A stretch of 9,484 nt of DNA from an uncultured Bacilli bacterium (GTDB taxonomy: Bacteria > Bacillota_I > Bacilli_A > RF39 > UBA660). The stretch is taken from assembly GCA_944332105.1 (NCBI GenBank), contig CALVJI010000046.1:1-9484 (forward strand), in the 5' to 3' direction. Below are positions 1-6,194 of the stretch, piece after piece. The notes beneath the pieces were generated by a model that had not been told where the DNA came from, ran no database searches, and saw only the letters and a program-made list of their open reading frames with translations. The stretch's first letter is position 1; each line of letters starts with the position of its first letter. The translations under genes and the position numbers were made by a program.

Positions 1-133
1 CTTATAAAATAAGGGATGGGGAGATTTTGTCCTTCTAAAACTGTCAAACTCAGGATTATATCATAAAAATACAAAAAATACAAAAATTCTACACATTTTG
101 CGTTTTTTTTACAATAATTTTTGGAAAATATGG

Positions 134-142
134 TATTATAAT
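134..142 (+). promoter_or_regulatory. Candidate promoter of the sortase gene (-10 region only)
   Basis: A perfect TATAAT lies at 137-142, and an overlapping TATTAT at 134-139 is preceded by TGG, which gives an extended -10. No -35 box sits at good spacing: TTTACA at 108-113 is 20-23 bases upstream, which is too far. Upstream, 60-115 is A/T-rich with two AAAAATACA copies in tandem, which could act as an UP-like element. Only the -10 is supported. Confidence 0.4.
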
Positions 143-154
143 AAGGTAGAGGAA

Positions 155-164
155 TAGGTGGTGA
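155..164 (+). promoter_or_regulatory. Ribosome binding site that decides the sortase start
   Basis: TAGGTGGTGA matches the consensus AAGGAGGTGA at 8 of 10 positions and ends 5 bases before a TTG at 170. Two GTG codons (158 and 161) lie inside this element and could be mistaken for starts. They would have to rely on the weaker AGAGG at 148-152. The TTG start gives a protein beginning MKKIIINIQND. Confidence 0.6.
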
Positions 165-169
165 ATTGT

Positions 170-1714
170 TTGAAAAAGATTATTATCAATATTCAAAATG
201 ATACGTTGCTTTTTTCTTATAAACGAAACCATACTATTCGTGAAGACTTAATGAATACAAATATTATTAGTGATAGTGAACTTGTTTTTAGCGACGACTA
301 CATTGTCGAAAACAAAAAAATTGTAATGCCCTTTTTTCAAGAGCTTTGTGAAATGTATCAAATTAAAACCATAGTTTTTCAAAATTGTGAACTGGCTTCT
401 TTTCTGCTTGAGTTTTTTAATCATACATCTGTCAACAAAGTTTCTATTAAAAAACAGGAAACTATCCCCTATTCTTTTTATGAACAACTTATTCAAATTA
501 AAAATATTCAATTTTTAGATTGTTATGCTATTGCTAATTTTATTTTAGAATTATTAGATAATCATCATATTAAAGTTACTACTCATAGTGAAGTCTTTTA
601 TATTTCGCAGTTTATGCGGCAAAATAATTTGCAAGATTTTTCTACTATTTATTATCAAAAGAAAATTCAACTTTATCAAAAGTTGAGCGAAGAAGATAAA
701 GAAGATCTCCTTTCTTTTTTTAAAGTAAATCGTTATTTAAAAATTATTGAAATGTATTATTTTGACAAAGAAGATTTAGAATTTCTTTTACTGAATTTAA
801 AGAATTATCATTTTAAAAATATTTTAGTAAATATTCATGCTAATATTCATGCTGAGGACGATATCCAATATTTAAAGAATCTGAATAAAAAACAGAAAAA
901 AAACAAACTTGTTATTGATTTAGTTTATTCTAAAGAATATTTAGAAAGTAATATCATGAAACAAGTTTGTTTGAATACGTTGAAATTATGTAGTTTTTTG
1001 ATTATTTTCTTTGTCGTGGGTATTTTTAGTTATATTTTTGTGCGCAACTACCAATCGATGCAAGAAGTCAGCTCTATTCAAGAACAAATCGCGACAGTTA
1101 TCGAAGAGACAGATGAAGAAGAAATTCCTGATGAAGATGATGAAGGATTAGTTATTCAAAATAAGTATATTGCTTCTTTATTAGCTATTAATCCTGATGT
1201 GGTTGGTTATTTAAAGGTTAATAATACGAATATTGATTATCCAGTAGTTACTGCCGAAGATAATGTGTATTATTTAAAGAAAAATCTGTATCAAGAAGAT
1301 GATCAAAATGGATGGATTTATATGGATTTTCGGAATTCTGATAAAGTTTTGAATGATAATACGATTATTTATGGTCATAATATGTATTATAGTGGAGTAA
1401 TGTTTGGAACACTCCACCGTGCTTTAAATGCTTCATGGTATAATAATCCGGATAATCAAATTATTTCTTTTGACACAATGTACGCTACAATGAAATGGCA
1501 AATTTATTCGATTTATACGATTCCGAAAACCAGTGATTATTTAAAGGTTTCTTTTGCAACGGATGCAGAAAAAGAAGAATATATTACAATGACCAAAAAT
1601 CGTAGTATTCATGATTTTGGCATTACAGTAACAGCTAGTGATTACCTTCTTACTTTATCGACTTGTACAGGTGATAATGAACGGTTAGTCGTTCATGCTA
1701 AAAGAATTAGTTAG
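170..1714 (+). CDS. Class B sortase with long N-terminal cytoplasmic domain
   Basis: This is a cysteine transpeptidase of the sortase superfamily, expected to anchor sorting-signal proteins to the cell wall or to pilins outside the membrane. Numbered from the TTG at 170 (514 aa), residues 1-265 are a mostly soluble, Lys/Asp/Asn-rich region I do not recognise. Residues 270-291 form one hydrophobic membrane span. An acidic linker follows (about 312-325, rich in E and D). The sortase domain occupies about 335-514. The catalytic triad is visible: His403 in YGHNM, Cys499 in TLSTC and Arg505 in NERLVVHAK. TLSTC followed by R-x-VVHAK is the class B pattern. Class B enzymes are usually about 220-280 aa, so the N-terminal half is an extra domain predicted to be inside the cell. 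No sortase substrate with an LPXTG- or NPQTN-like C-terminus is visible in the window. GTG starts at 158 or 161 would add 3-4 residues. Confidence 0.92.
   Translation: MKKIIINIQNDTLLFSYKRNHTIREDLMNTNIISDSELVFSDDYIVENKKIVMPFFQELCEMYQIKTIVFQNCELASFLLEFFNHTSVNKVSIKKQETIPYSFYEQLIQIKNIQFLDCYAIANFILELLDNHHIKVTTHSEVFYISQFMRQNNLQDFSTIYYQKKIQLYQKLSEEDKEDLLSFFKVNRYLKIIEMYYFDKEDLEFLLLNLKNYHFKNILVNIHANIHAEDDIQYLKNLNKKQKKNKLVIDLVYSKEYLESNIMKQVCLNTLKLCSFLIIFFVVGIFSYIFVRNYQSMQEVSSIQEQIATVIEETDEEEIPDEDDEGLVIQNKYIASLLAINPDVVGYLKVNNTNIDYPVVTAEDNVYYLKKNLYQEDDQNGWIYMDFRNSDKVLNDNTIIYGHNMYYSGVMFGTLHRALNASWYNNPDNQIISFDTMYATMKWQIYSIYTIPKTSDYLKVSFATDAEKEEYITMTKNRSIHDFGITVTASDYLLTLSTCTGDNERLVVHAKRIS
1677..1696. other. 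7-bp perfect stem-loop at the 3' end of the sortase gene
   Basis: ATGAACG (1677-1683) pairs with CGTTCAT (1690-1696) around a 6-base loop. It covers the codons for the catalytic Arg region and lies 11 bases from the glycosyltransferase stop. There is no T run on either strand, so it is not a canonical terminator. No other hairpin serves the convergent gene ends here. Confidence 0.35.
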
Positions 1715-2780
1715 TTTGATAAGGAAGCATTAATTCTAGATTTTTTTGATAACGTTCTTCTTTATCATTTAAGGCGATAGCTTGTTTTACGTAATTTATA
1801 GCTTCATCGTAATGTCCCGTATAAAAAGCGGCTAATGAGTATATATCATAGAAAGCATCATTCCAAGCAAATTCTTCATTAATGTAGGATTTGCTTTTTT
1901 CTTTAATCATGGACGCTTGATTTAATAATTCGTAAGCTTCATTAAAGCGATCTAAAGAAACGTAGAGACTTGCTAGTTCGATATAGCCTTCTCGCAAGTA
2001 AGGTGCTTCTGTAATTGCTCTTTTAAACCAATCTTCGGCTTCTTCTAAATAACCTTTCGCTTGATAGGCTCTTCCTAAAAAGCGCATGGATGCGCATCGT
2101 TCATCTTTCCAAGTAGCATTTTTACAACTTAAATGGCGATGTAAAGTTTTAATACAATCATCCCACTTTTGATAATACATGTATTCACGGCCTAAATAAT
2201 GAAGATTGCGATCATTTTCTGGTTCTTCTTCGACACTGATTTCTAATAAAGGTAAATAGGAACTCCGTGATTTTGTAGCGTCTGGATAATGATTGATGGT
2301 GATAGGAGCTTCGGCATATTTTTCTTCTTTATTTGTCCATAATATTTCATGGACAGCATTTTTCCAATGATAATCGGTTCGATTATGAATTTTGTCTGAT
2401 AAAAAAGTTACACGAGGATGATCTTTTTCATCTAGTTTCCAATTGTATGTATATTTTACACGAGTTGGTTTTTCTTTTTCCCAAACACTTTCTAAAGCTT
2501 CACGCCACCCTGGTAGTATGACTTCATCTAAGTCCATTGAAATACAGATATCCGTATCTTTTGGAACATGAGCAAGGGCTTCATTACGTGCAGTATCAAA
2601 ACGCCAAGGATAGATTTTTTGTTCATACACCGTCACATTTCGATTTTTTAGTTTTTCAACAGTATGATCTGTTGAGCCTGTATCTAAAACGATGATTTCA
2701 TCCGCATCTTGTAAAGAATCGACAAAGCGATCTACAAACTTCTCCTCATTTTTCGCAATTGCATATACAACTATTTTCAT
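1707..2780 (-). CDS. Family 2 (GT-A) glycosyltransferase with C-terminal TPR-like repeats
   Basis: This 357-aa protein begins with a GT-A nucleotide-sugar fold. The pattern is YAIAKNEEKF (6-15), the nucleotide-binding strand and loop IIVLDTGSTD (29-38), WRFDTARNEAL (59-69) and the metal-binding SMDLDE (81-86, a DxD equivalent). These match the WaaE-like beta-glycosyltransferase group of GT2. From about 190 to the end the sequence is helical with TPR-like units (for example LGREYMYYQKWDDCIKTL and LGRAYQAKGYLEEAEDWF). GT2-plus-TPR proteins such as SunS glycosylate peptides, so a peptide or protein acceptor is possible, but donor and acceptor cannot be read from sequence. It has no membrane span and is probably cytoplasmic. 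The ATG at 2780 follows AGGAGG with 8-base spacing. Its stop lies inside the convergent sortase gene, with an 8-bp overlap (1707-1714). Confidence 0.9.
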   Translation of the reverse strand: MKIVVYAIAKNEEKFVDRFVDSLQDADEIIVLDTGSTDHTVEKLKNRNVTVYEQKIYPWRFDTARNEALAHVPKDTDICISMDLDEVILPGWREALESVWEKEKPTRVKYTYNWKLDEKDHPRVTFLSDKIHNRTDYHWKNAVHEILWTNKEEKYAEAPITINHYPDATKSRSSYLPLLEISVEEEPENDRNLHYLGREYMYYQKWDDCIKTLHRHLSCKNATWKDERCASMRFLGRAYQAKGYLEEAEDWFKRAITEAPYLREGYIELASLYVSLDRFNEAYELLNQASMIKEKSKSYINEEFAWNDAFYDIYSLAAFYTGHYDEAINYVKQAIALNDKEERYQKNLELMLPYQTN

Positions 2781-2799
2781 ATATTTTTCCTCCTAAATT

Positions 2800-2828
2800 A
2801 GTTTATGCAAATGAGGAGTATTTGCCAA
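2800..2828 (-). promoter_or_regulatory. Candidate promoter of the glycosyltransferase gene
   Basis: On the minus strand, TTGGCA (2828-2823) and TAAACT (2805-2800) are 17 bases apart, about 20 bases upstream of the ATG. The -35 matches TTGACA at 5 of 6 positions; the -10 is weaker (4 of 6). It starts inside the T run of the preceding gene's terminator. That arrangement suggests the glycosyltransferase is transcribed independently of the phase-variable gene. Confidence 0.45.
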
Positions 2829-2851
2829 AAAAACAGTAGTAAAAACTACTG
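2827..2851 (-). terminator. Rho-independent terminator of the surface-protein gene
   Basis: Read on the minus strand, CAGTAGT, a TTTT loop and ACTACTG form a perfect 7-bp stem followed directly by seven T (2833-2827). It lies 16 bases after the stop codon at 2867. Confidence 0.85.
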
Positions 2852-2866
2852 ATAAAACAAAAAATT

Positions 2867-4283
2867 TTATTCAACTACTTTATATGGACTTTCAGTAGTC
2901 CCATCTCCGGTAATCGTTACATCAGCCTTTAAATTAATGGTTGGTCGAAGAGCCCGACTACCTGTAGTATTGCCATCATCAATTGACGTACTTATAAAGA
3001 ATACAAGAGAATACCAACCACTAAAACCGAAAGTGTTATATCCTCCGGCTGGGGTCATCGTCCAAAAACTATTACCTATCGTTAAATAAGTATTTGGAGC
3101 AATTTTTTGTTGACTGTAACCCCCATCAAATACTCCTCCTCCATAGCCTGCTATGATGACTTCATCCACTGTAATTAATCCTATTGGATAGGTTAATGCT
3201 TTATTTCCTTTACTGGAATCACTTACCGTATATAAATCATTTGTATTCTCACAGTTTAAGTCTGGACTACTGGTTACAGTTCTTAAATAGCCTTTGTTAT
3301 ATGTTGTTACTGTTCCTGTACCTACGCCACTTTGTAAATTTAAAGTACTTCTATCCCCACAGAAACCAGATTCGGTATCAATATAGTCTGCATAATCTTT
3401 TAAATGTGTTTCATAAAAAGAATCATTCGCTTGTTTAATGACTGATGAAGTACTAAGTCCATCTGCATCATCTAATGTATACATATATCCTACATACTCA
3501 TTAGAAGCATTTGAAGTATTAAATTGTGAAGTTCCGTAATATCTATCTGTACTAGACTCTCCATTTGGGTGTGAAGTTGTTCCATCATAAATAATTCTTA
3601 TACTACCATTTTCGTTAATTCTTATTACTCTCCACCAATATCCGGCAAACTGTAAATAATTGTTTTCGACACTACCTCTGTAATAATAGGTAGTTCCGGT
3701 ATCTGTTGTCATTGCATAGATGCCTTTTTCATGACTTTCACATCTGGCGTCGTCACATGCTGACTTCGTAAAATCTGGTGTATAGGGATAAACCGATAAT
3801 TCGCCTAATGCTGTTGAGGCTGTTTGGTTTTTTATGAAATATAAATTACATTTTACAGAGCTTCCATCACTAGAATTATAATTAGAATAATTTCCTTGAA
3901 ACTCCCAAGTAGAATGATTCCAACTTGGTATTACTCCATTTGTACAATTTGAAGCATTTGTATCTAAAGTGTATTCTGTGTTTTGTAATGGAGCGTTTTG
4001 ACTAGCTACTCCATCGATGTAATAGGAAAAATAAATGTCACCAGGATTTTGAATAGTTCCTTCCATTAAATTATAGGTTTCTCTACTTTCAAATGAAGCA
4101 AACGAAGTATAGAAAAATACTCCTGTTATTAATAAAATACAGGCTATAGTAAAAATGATAATACCTGTTTTTTTAGGATTTTTTTCTTTATATTTTTCGA
4201 GTTCTAAATTAGGGGTATCGTTTTCTTTATTTAAACGATTATACCCCCCCCCCTAGAATATTTTTGGCTTTGAATTTTTTCAT
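2867..4283 (-). CDS. Phase-variable membrane-anchored surface protein, OFF in this sequence
   Basis: From ATG 4283 the frame reads MKKFKAKNIL, then GGG from a run of ten G, then Val and a TAA stop (4241-4239). With nine G the frame stays open for 471 codons to TAA at 2867. This restored protein is described here. Residues 1-13 are basic plus GlyGlyGly; 14-38 are a charged linker; 39-60 are a membrane span (TGIIIFTIACILLITGVFF); the rest should be outside the cell. The ectodomain is rich in N, S, T and Y. It carries YWWRVIRI (215-222), FWTMTPAGG (406-414) and ALRPTINLK (444-452), a pattern I associate with DUF6273/C-type-lectin-like surface proteins of uncultured Firmicutes. No C-terminal sorting signal is seen, so it is held by its N-terminal anchor. 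AGAGAAGTG, 7 bases before ATG 4283, is a moderate ribosome site; an in-frame GTG at 4292 is a weaker alternative start. The ATG at 4066 has no ribosome site. A sequencing error in the G run is the main alternative. Confidence 0.78.
4244..4253 (-). repeat. Poly-G tract of 10 within codons 11-14 (slippage site)
   Basis: Ten consecutive C on the plus strand are ten G in the sense strand of the surface-protein gene, beginning at codon 11. It is a striking run in DNA this AT-rich. Its length decides the frame: 9 (or 6, or 12) G keeps the 471-codon frame, while 10 gives TAA four codons after the tract begins. Mononucleotide tracts placed early in surface genes are the classic slipped-strand contingency arrangement. 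Confidence 0.85.
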
Positions 4284-4306
4284 TTTGAACACTTCTCTTT
4301 CTATAA

Positions 4307-4333
4307 CTTAGTATAGTTTAAACTATAACTAAG
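4307..4333. promoter_or_regulatory. Palindrome in the surface-gene leader, candidate operator
   Basis: TATAGTTTAAACTATA (4312-4327) is a perfect 16-bp palindrome. It extends on both sides as CTTAG...CTAAG with one extra base on the right, 27 bases in all. It lies between the predicted promoter and ATG 4283. No T run follows on the minus strand, so it is not a terminator. It could bind a dimeric regulator or form a leader-RNA hairpin. Confidence 0.55.
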
Positions 4334-4363
4334 AATTCATTTTTTTATCTTTTACTTATAAAA

Positions 4364-4393
4364 AGTATAACATAAAGTCGCATGTAAACTCAA
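4364..4393 (-). promoter_or_regulatory. Promoter of the surface-protein gene
   Basis: On the minus strand, TTGAGT (4393-4388), an 18-base spacer and TATACT (4369-4364) preceded by TGT form an extended -10 promoter. Transcription would start near 4357, giving a leader of roughly 75 bases that contains the palindrome at 4307-4333. The promoter lies downstream of the pyrophosphatase terminator, so the gene is a separate unit. Confidence 0.6.
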
Positions 4394-4416
4394 TCAGAAA
4401 TGAATAATAAAGTGAT

Positions 4417-4446
4417 AAAAAAATTATTAACCTATTGGCTAATAAT
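4417..4446 (-). terminator. Rho-independent terminator of the pyrophosphatase gene
   Basis: On the minus strand, ATTATTAGCC pairs with GGTTAATAAT (10 bp, one G-T wobble) around a 4-base loop, followed by seven T (4423-4417; the first T also closes the stem). The stem begins at the base directly after the TAG stop at 4447-4449. Confidence 0.85.
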
Positions 4447-6069
4447 CTAATTGTTTCTTTCAAGGGATTCCATAATTCGTGGAAGCATTTGTTTTTTACG
4501 TGAAACTAAATCAGGAATAAAAGTTCCTTGTTCTATATCACTGATGGAAAAACTATCTTCAACGATATGTTTAGCATCAGAATTGTAAAGAATATATGAA
4601 CCGTTTTTAATAATATCGGTAATAAATAAGGTTACTGTACTGTAATTTCCTTTAGCAATTTCGTTTAATTTATCTACATATTCATTTAAATGATCTTTGA
4701 TTGAATCAAAATCCATTGTAATTACTTGACTAATTCCTAATGTTTCATTACCTACTTTGTATGATTTAAAATCTTGATAGATAATATCTTCTACATCCAT
4801 GCCTTCAATACTACTGCCAGCTTTCAACATTTCATAACCGTATTTTTCATAATCTTTCGAACATATCTTAGATAGTTCAAGTACTGCAATGCGATCACTT
4901 TCTGTTGTAGTTGGACTTTTTAAAATTAAAGTATCTGATAAAATTGCAGATAACATTAATCCGGCAATGTCTTTTGGAATAGCTACTTTATGTTCTTGGA
5001 ATAAACCATATAAAATAGTACATGTACAACCAACTGGCATACAACGGACATTAATTGGAATGGAAGTACCAATGGCTCCTAAATTATGATGGTCAATTAT
5101 TTCAACAATATTTGCTTCATCAATTCCTGGAACACTTTGTTCTAAATTGTTATGATCGACTAAAATAATATCTTTTTTATTGAAGTTTCCTACATCTGTA
5201 ATTTTTATTAATCCTAAACATTCATTTTTTTTGTTTAAAATTGGATAATTTGTATGACCTAGTTTTGTAGCATCTGCGATAAAATCTGTTAAATAATCTA
5301 AATCATGAACAACAGTTGGACTGTAATTAATTAATATCGTTTTTACATAGTTACTTAACGCAATTTGATTGCATGTATTATAGGTATCATATGAACTTGA
5401 AATGACACTTACTTTATTTTGTCTTGCTAGTTCTAGTAAGTCATCTGGTAAATCAAAGTCATTGGTGATCACAATGAGCGCGACTTTAGAAAGAATACCA
5501 TGTTTTAATACTTTATAACGATCTCCGACAATTAAAATATCACTACTCTTTAAGTCTGTTTGTTCAATAAATGTTTGACTATTATAACTTCCAGCAATGG
5601 TTTCTCCATCAAATTCTTCATGAAATTTTAATATTTCTCGACCTTTTAAAGAAGTTAAAATATGTTCATAACTTGTATGTAAATGACTTTTTGATTGTTC
5701 GATAAACATCATTGCAATCTCTTTTAAAGTAATTAAACTTACTAACTTTTTATTTTCATTTACAATGGGTACAGCTGTACAATGTTTTTCTTGCATAAAA
5801 TCAATTACTTCTTTAATAGATGCATCTTCTTTTAACATTAGTCCTTTTTGATATTTTACATCCCGAAGTTGAACTTTCACATTGTTTAAATATTCTGGTT
5901 CTTTTGTATTAAAAGCATTTAAAACAAATTGGGTTTCTTTATTTATATGTCCTAATACACGAGGTGATGTATTTTCTCCTAGTTGATTTTTTAAATAAGA
6001 GAAACTAATCGCTGAACATACACTGTCCGTATCAGGATTTCGATGCCCACAAACAAGGGTTGGTTTCAT
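4447..6069 (-). CDS. Manganese-dependent inorganic pyrophosphatase, family II, with CBS and DRTGG domains
   Basis: It hydrolyses pyrophosphate to phosphate in the cytoplasm, pulling forward biosynthetic reactions that release PPi. The 540-aa protein (from ATG 6069) has the DHH-family metal ligands His9, Asp13 and Asp15 in GHRNPDTDS, Asp305 in VDHNN, the DHH motif at 326-328 and Asp379 in SDTLILKSPT. The substrate-binding SRKKQ (523-527) lies in the C-terminal DHHA2 domain. Between the two parts of the DHH domain are a CBS motif (about 71-125), a DRTGG-like domain (about 140-245) and a second CBS motif (about 252-298). Simple family II enzymes are about 310 aa; this longer form is known to be controlled by adenine nucleotides through the CBS pair, so regulation by cell energy state is expected. 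The start at 6069 is chosen because AAGAGG precedes it by 9 bases. The upstream GTG at 6105 has no ribosome site and lies upstream of the predicted transcription start. Confidence 0.95.
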   Translation of the reverse strand: MKPTLVCGHRNPDTDSVCSAISFSYLKNQLGENTSPRVLGHINKETQFVLNAFNTKEPEYLNNVKVQLRDVKYQKGLMLKEDASIKEVIDFMQEKHCTAVPIVNENKKLVSLITLKEIAMMFIEQSKSHLHTSYEHILTSLKGREILKFHEEFDGETIAGSYNSQTFIEQTDLKSSDILIVGDRYKVLKHGILSKVALIVITNDFDLPDDLLELARQNKVSVISSSYDTYNTCNQIALSNYVKTILINYSPTVVHDLDYLTDFIADATKLGHTNYPILNKKNECLGLIKITDVGNFNKKDIILVDHNNLEQSVPGIDEANIVEIIDHHNLGAIGTSIPINVRCMPVGCTCTILYGLFQEHKVAIPKDIAGLMLSAILSDTLILKSPTTTESDRIAVLELSKICSKDYEKYGYEMLKAGSSIEGMDVEDIIYQDFKSYKVGNETLGISQVITMDFDSIKDHLNEYVDKLNEIAKGNYSTVTLFITDIIKNGSYILYNSDAKHIVEDSFSISDIEQGTFIPDLVSRKKQMLPRIMESLERNN

Positions 6070-6095
6070 AAAATCTTGCCTCTTTTCTGCATATA

Positions 6096-6123
6096 AATAT
6101 ATCACAAACCGTTAAAATATCAA
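6096..6123 (-). promoter_or_regulatory. Promoter of the pyrophosphatase gene
   Basis: On the minus strand, TTGATA (6123-6118), a 16-base spacer and TATATT (6101-6096) preceded by TGA form an extended -10 promoter. The start point would be near 6089, about 20 bases before ATG 6069, which excludes the GTG at 6105 as the start codon. Confidence 0.65.
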
Positions 6124-6141
6124 GCTTTTTTTAAATTTTCG

Positions 6142-6169
6142 TTTATTATAGGATAAAAATTGATATAAT
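6142..6169 (+). promoter_or_regulatory. Promoter of uvrB
   Basis: A perfect TATAAT (6164-6169) preceded by TGA gives a strong extended -10. The -35 candidate TTTATT (6142-6147) is poor (3 of 6) at 16-base spacing. It is back to back with the pyrophosphatase promoter. No LexA/DinR-type box (GAAC-N4-GTTC) is seen in the gap. Confidence 0.65.
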
Positions 6170-6179
6170 ATACTTTATA

Positions 6180-6188
6180 AAGGAAGTG
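6180..6188 (+). promoter_or_regulatory. Ribosome binding site of uvrB
   Basis: AAGGAAGTG matches AAGGAGGTG at 8 of 9 positions, with 6 bases to the ATG at 6195. It overlaps the GTG at 6186, which otherwise gives a longer open frame, and so fixes the start at 6195. Confidence 0.8.
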
Positions 6189-6194
6189 CGACAT

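Noticed and set aside
3..38. Plus-strand open stretch ending in TAA at 36-38, possibly the tail of an upstream gene
   Set aside because: Eleven codons carry no usable signal.
248..511. Open frame of 87 codons on the minus strand inside the sortase gene
   Set aside because: Antisense to a well-supported gene, with no family resemblance. The same reasoning excludes the open frames at 2333-2521, 3184-3438, 4889-5089, 7921-8130 and 8421-8783.
2867..4066. Surface protein starting at ATG 4066 as a complete gene
   Set aside because: There is no ribosome site before 4066, and the frame continues upstream through a membrane span and charged linker to the G run. The internal ATG is not a credible start.
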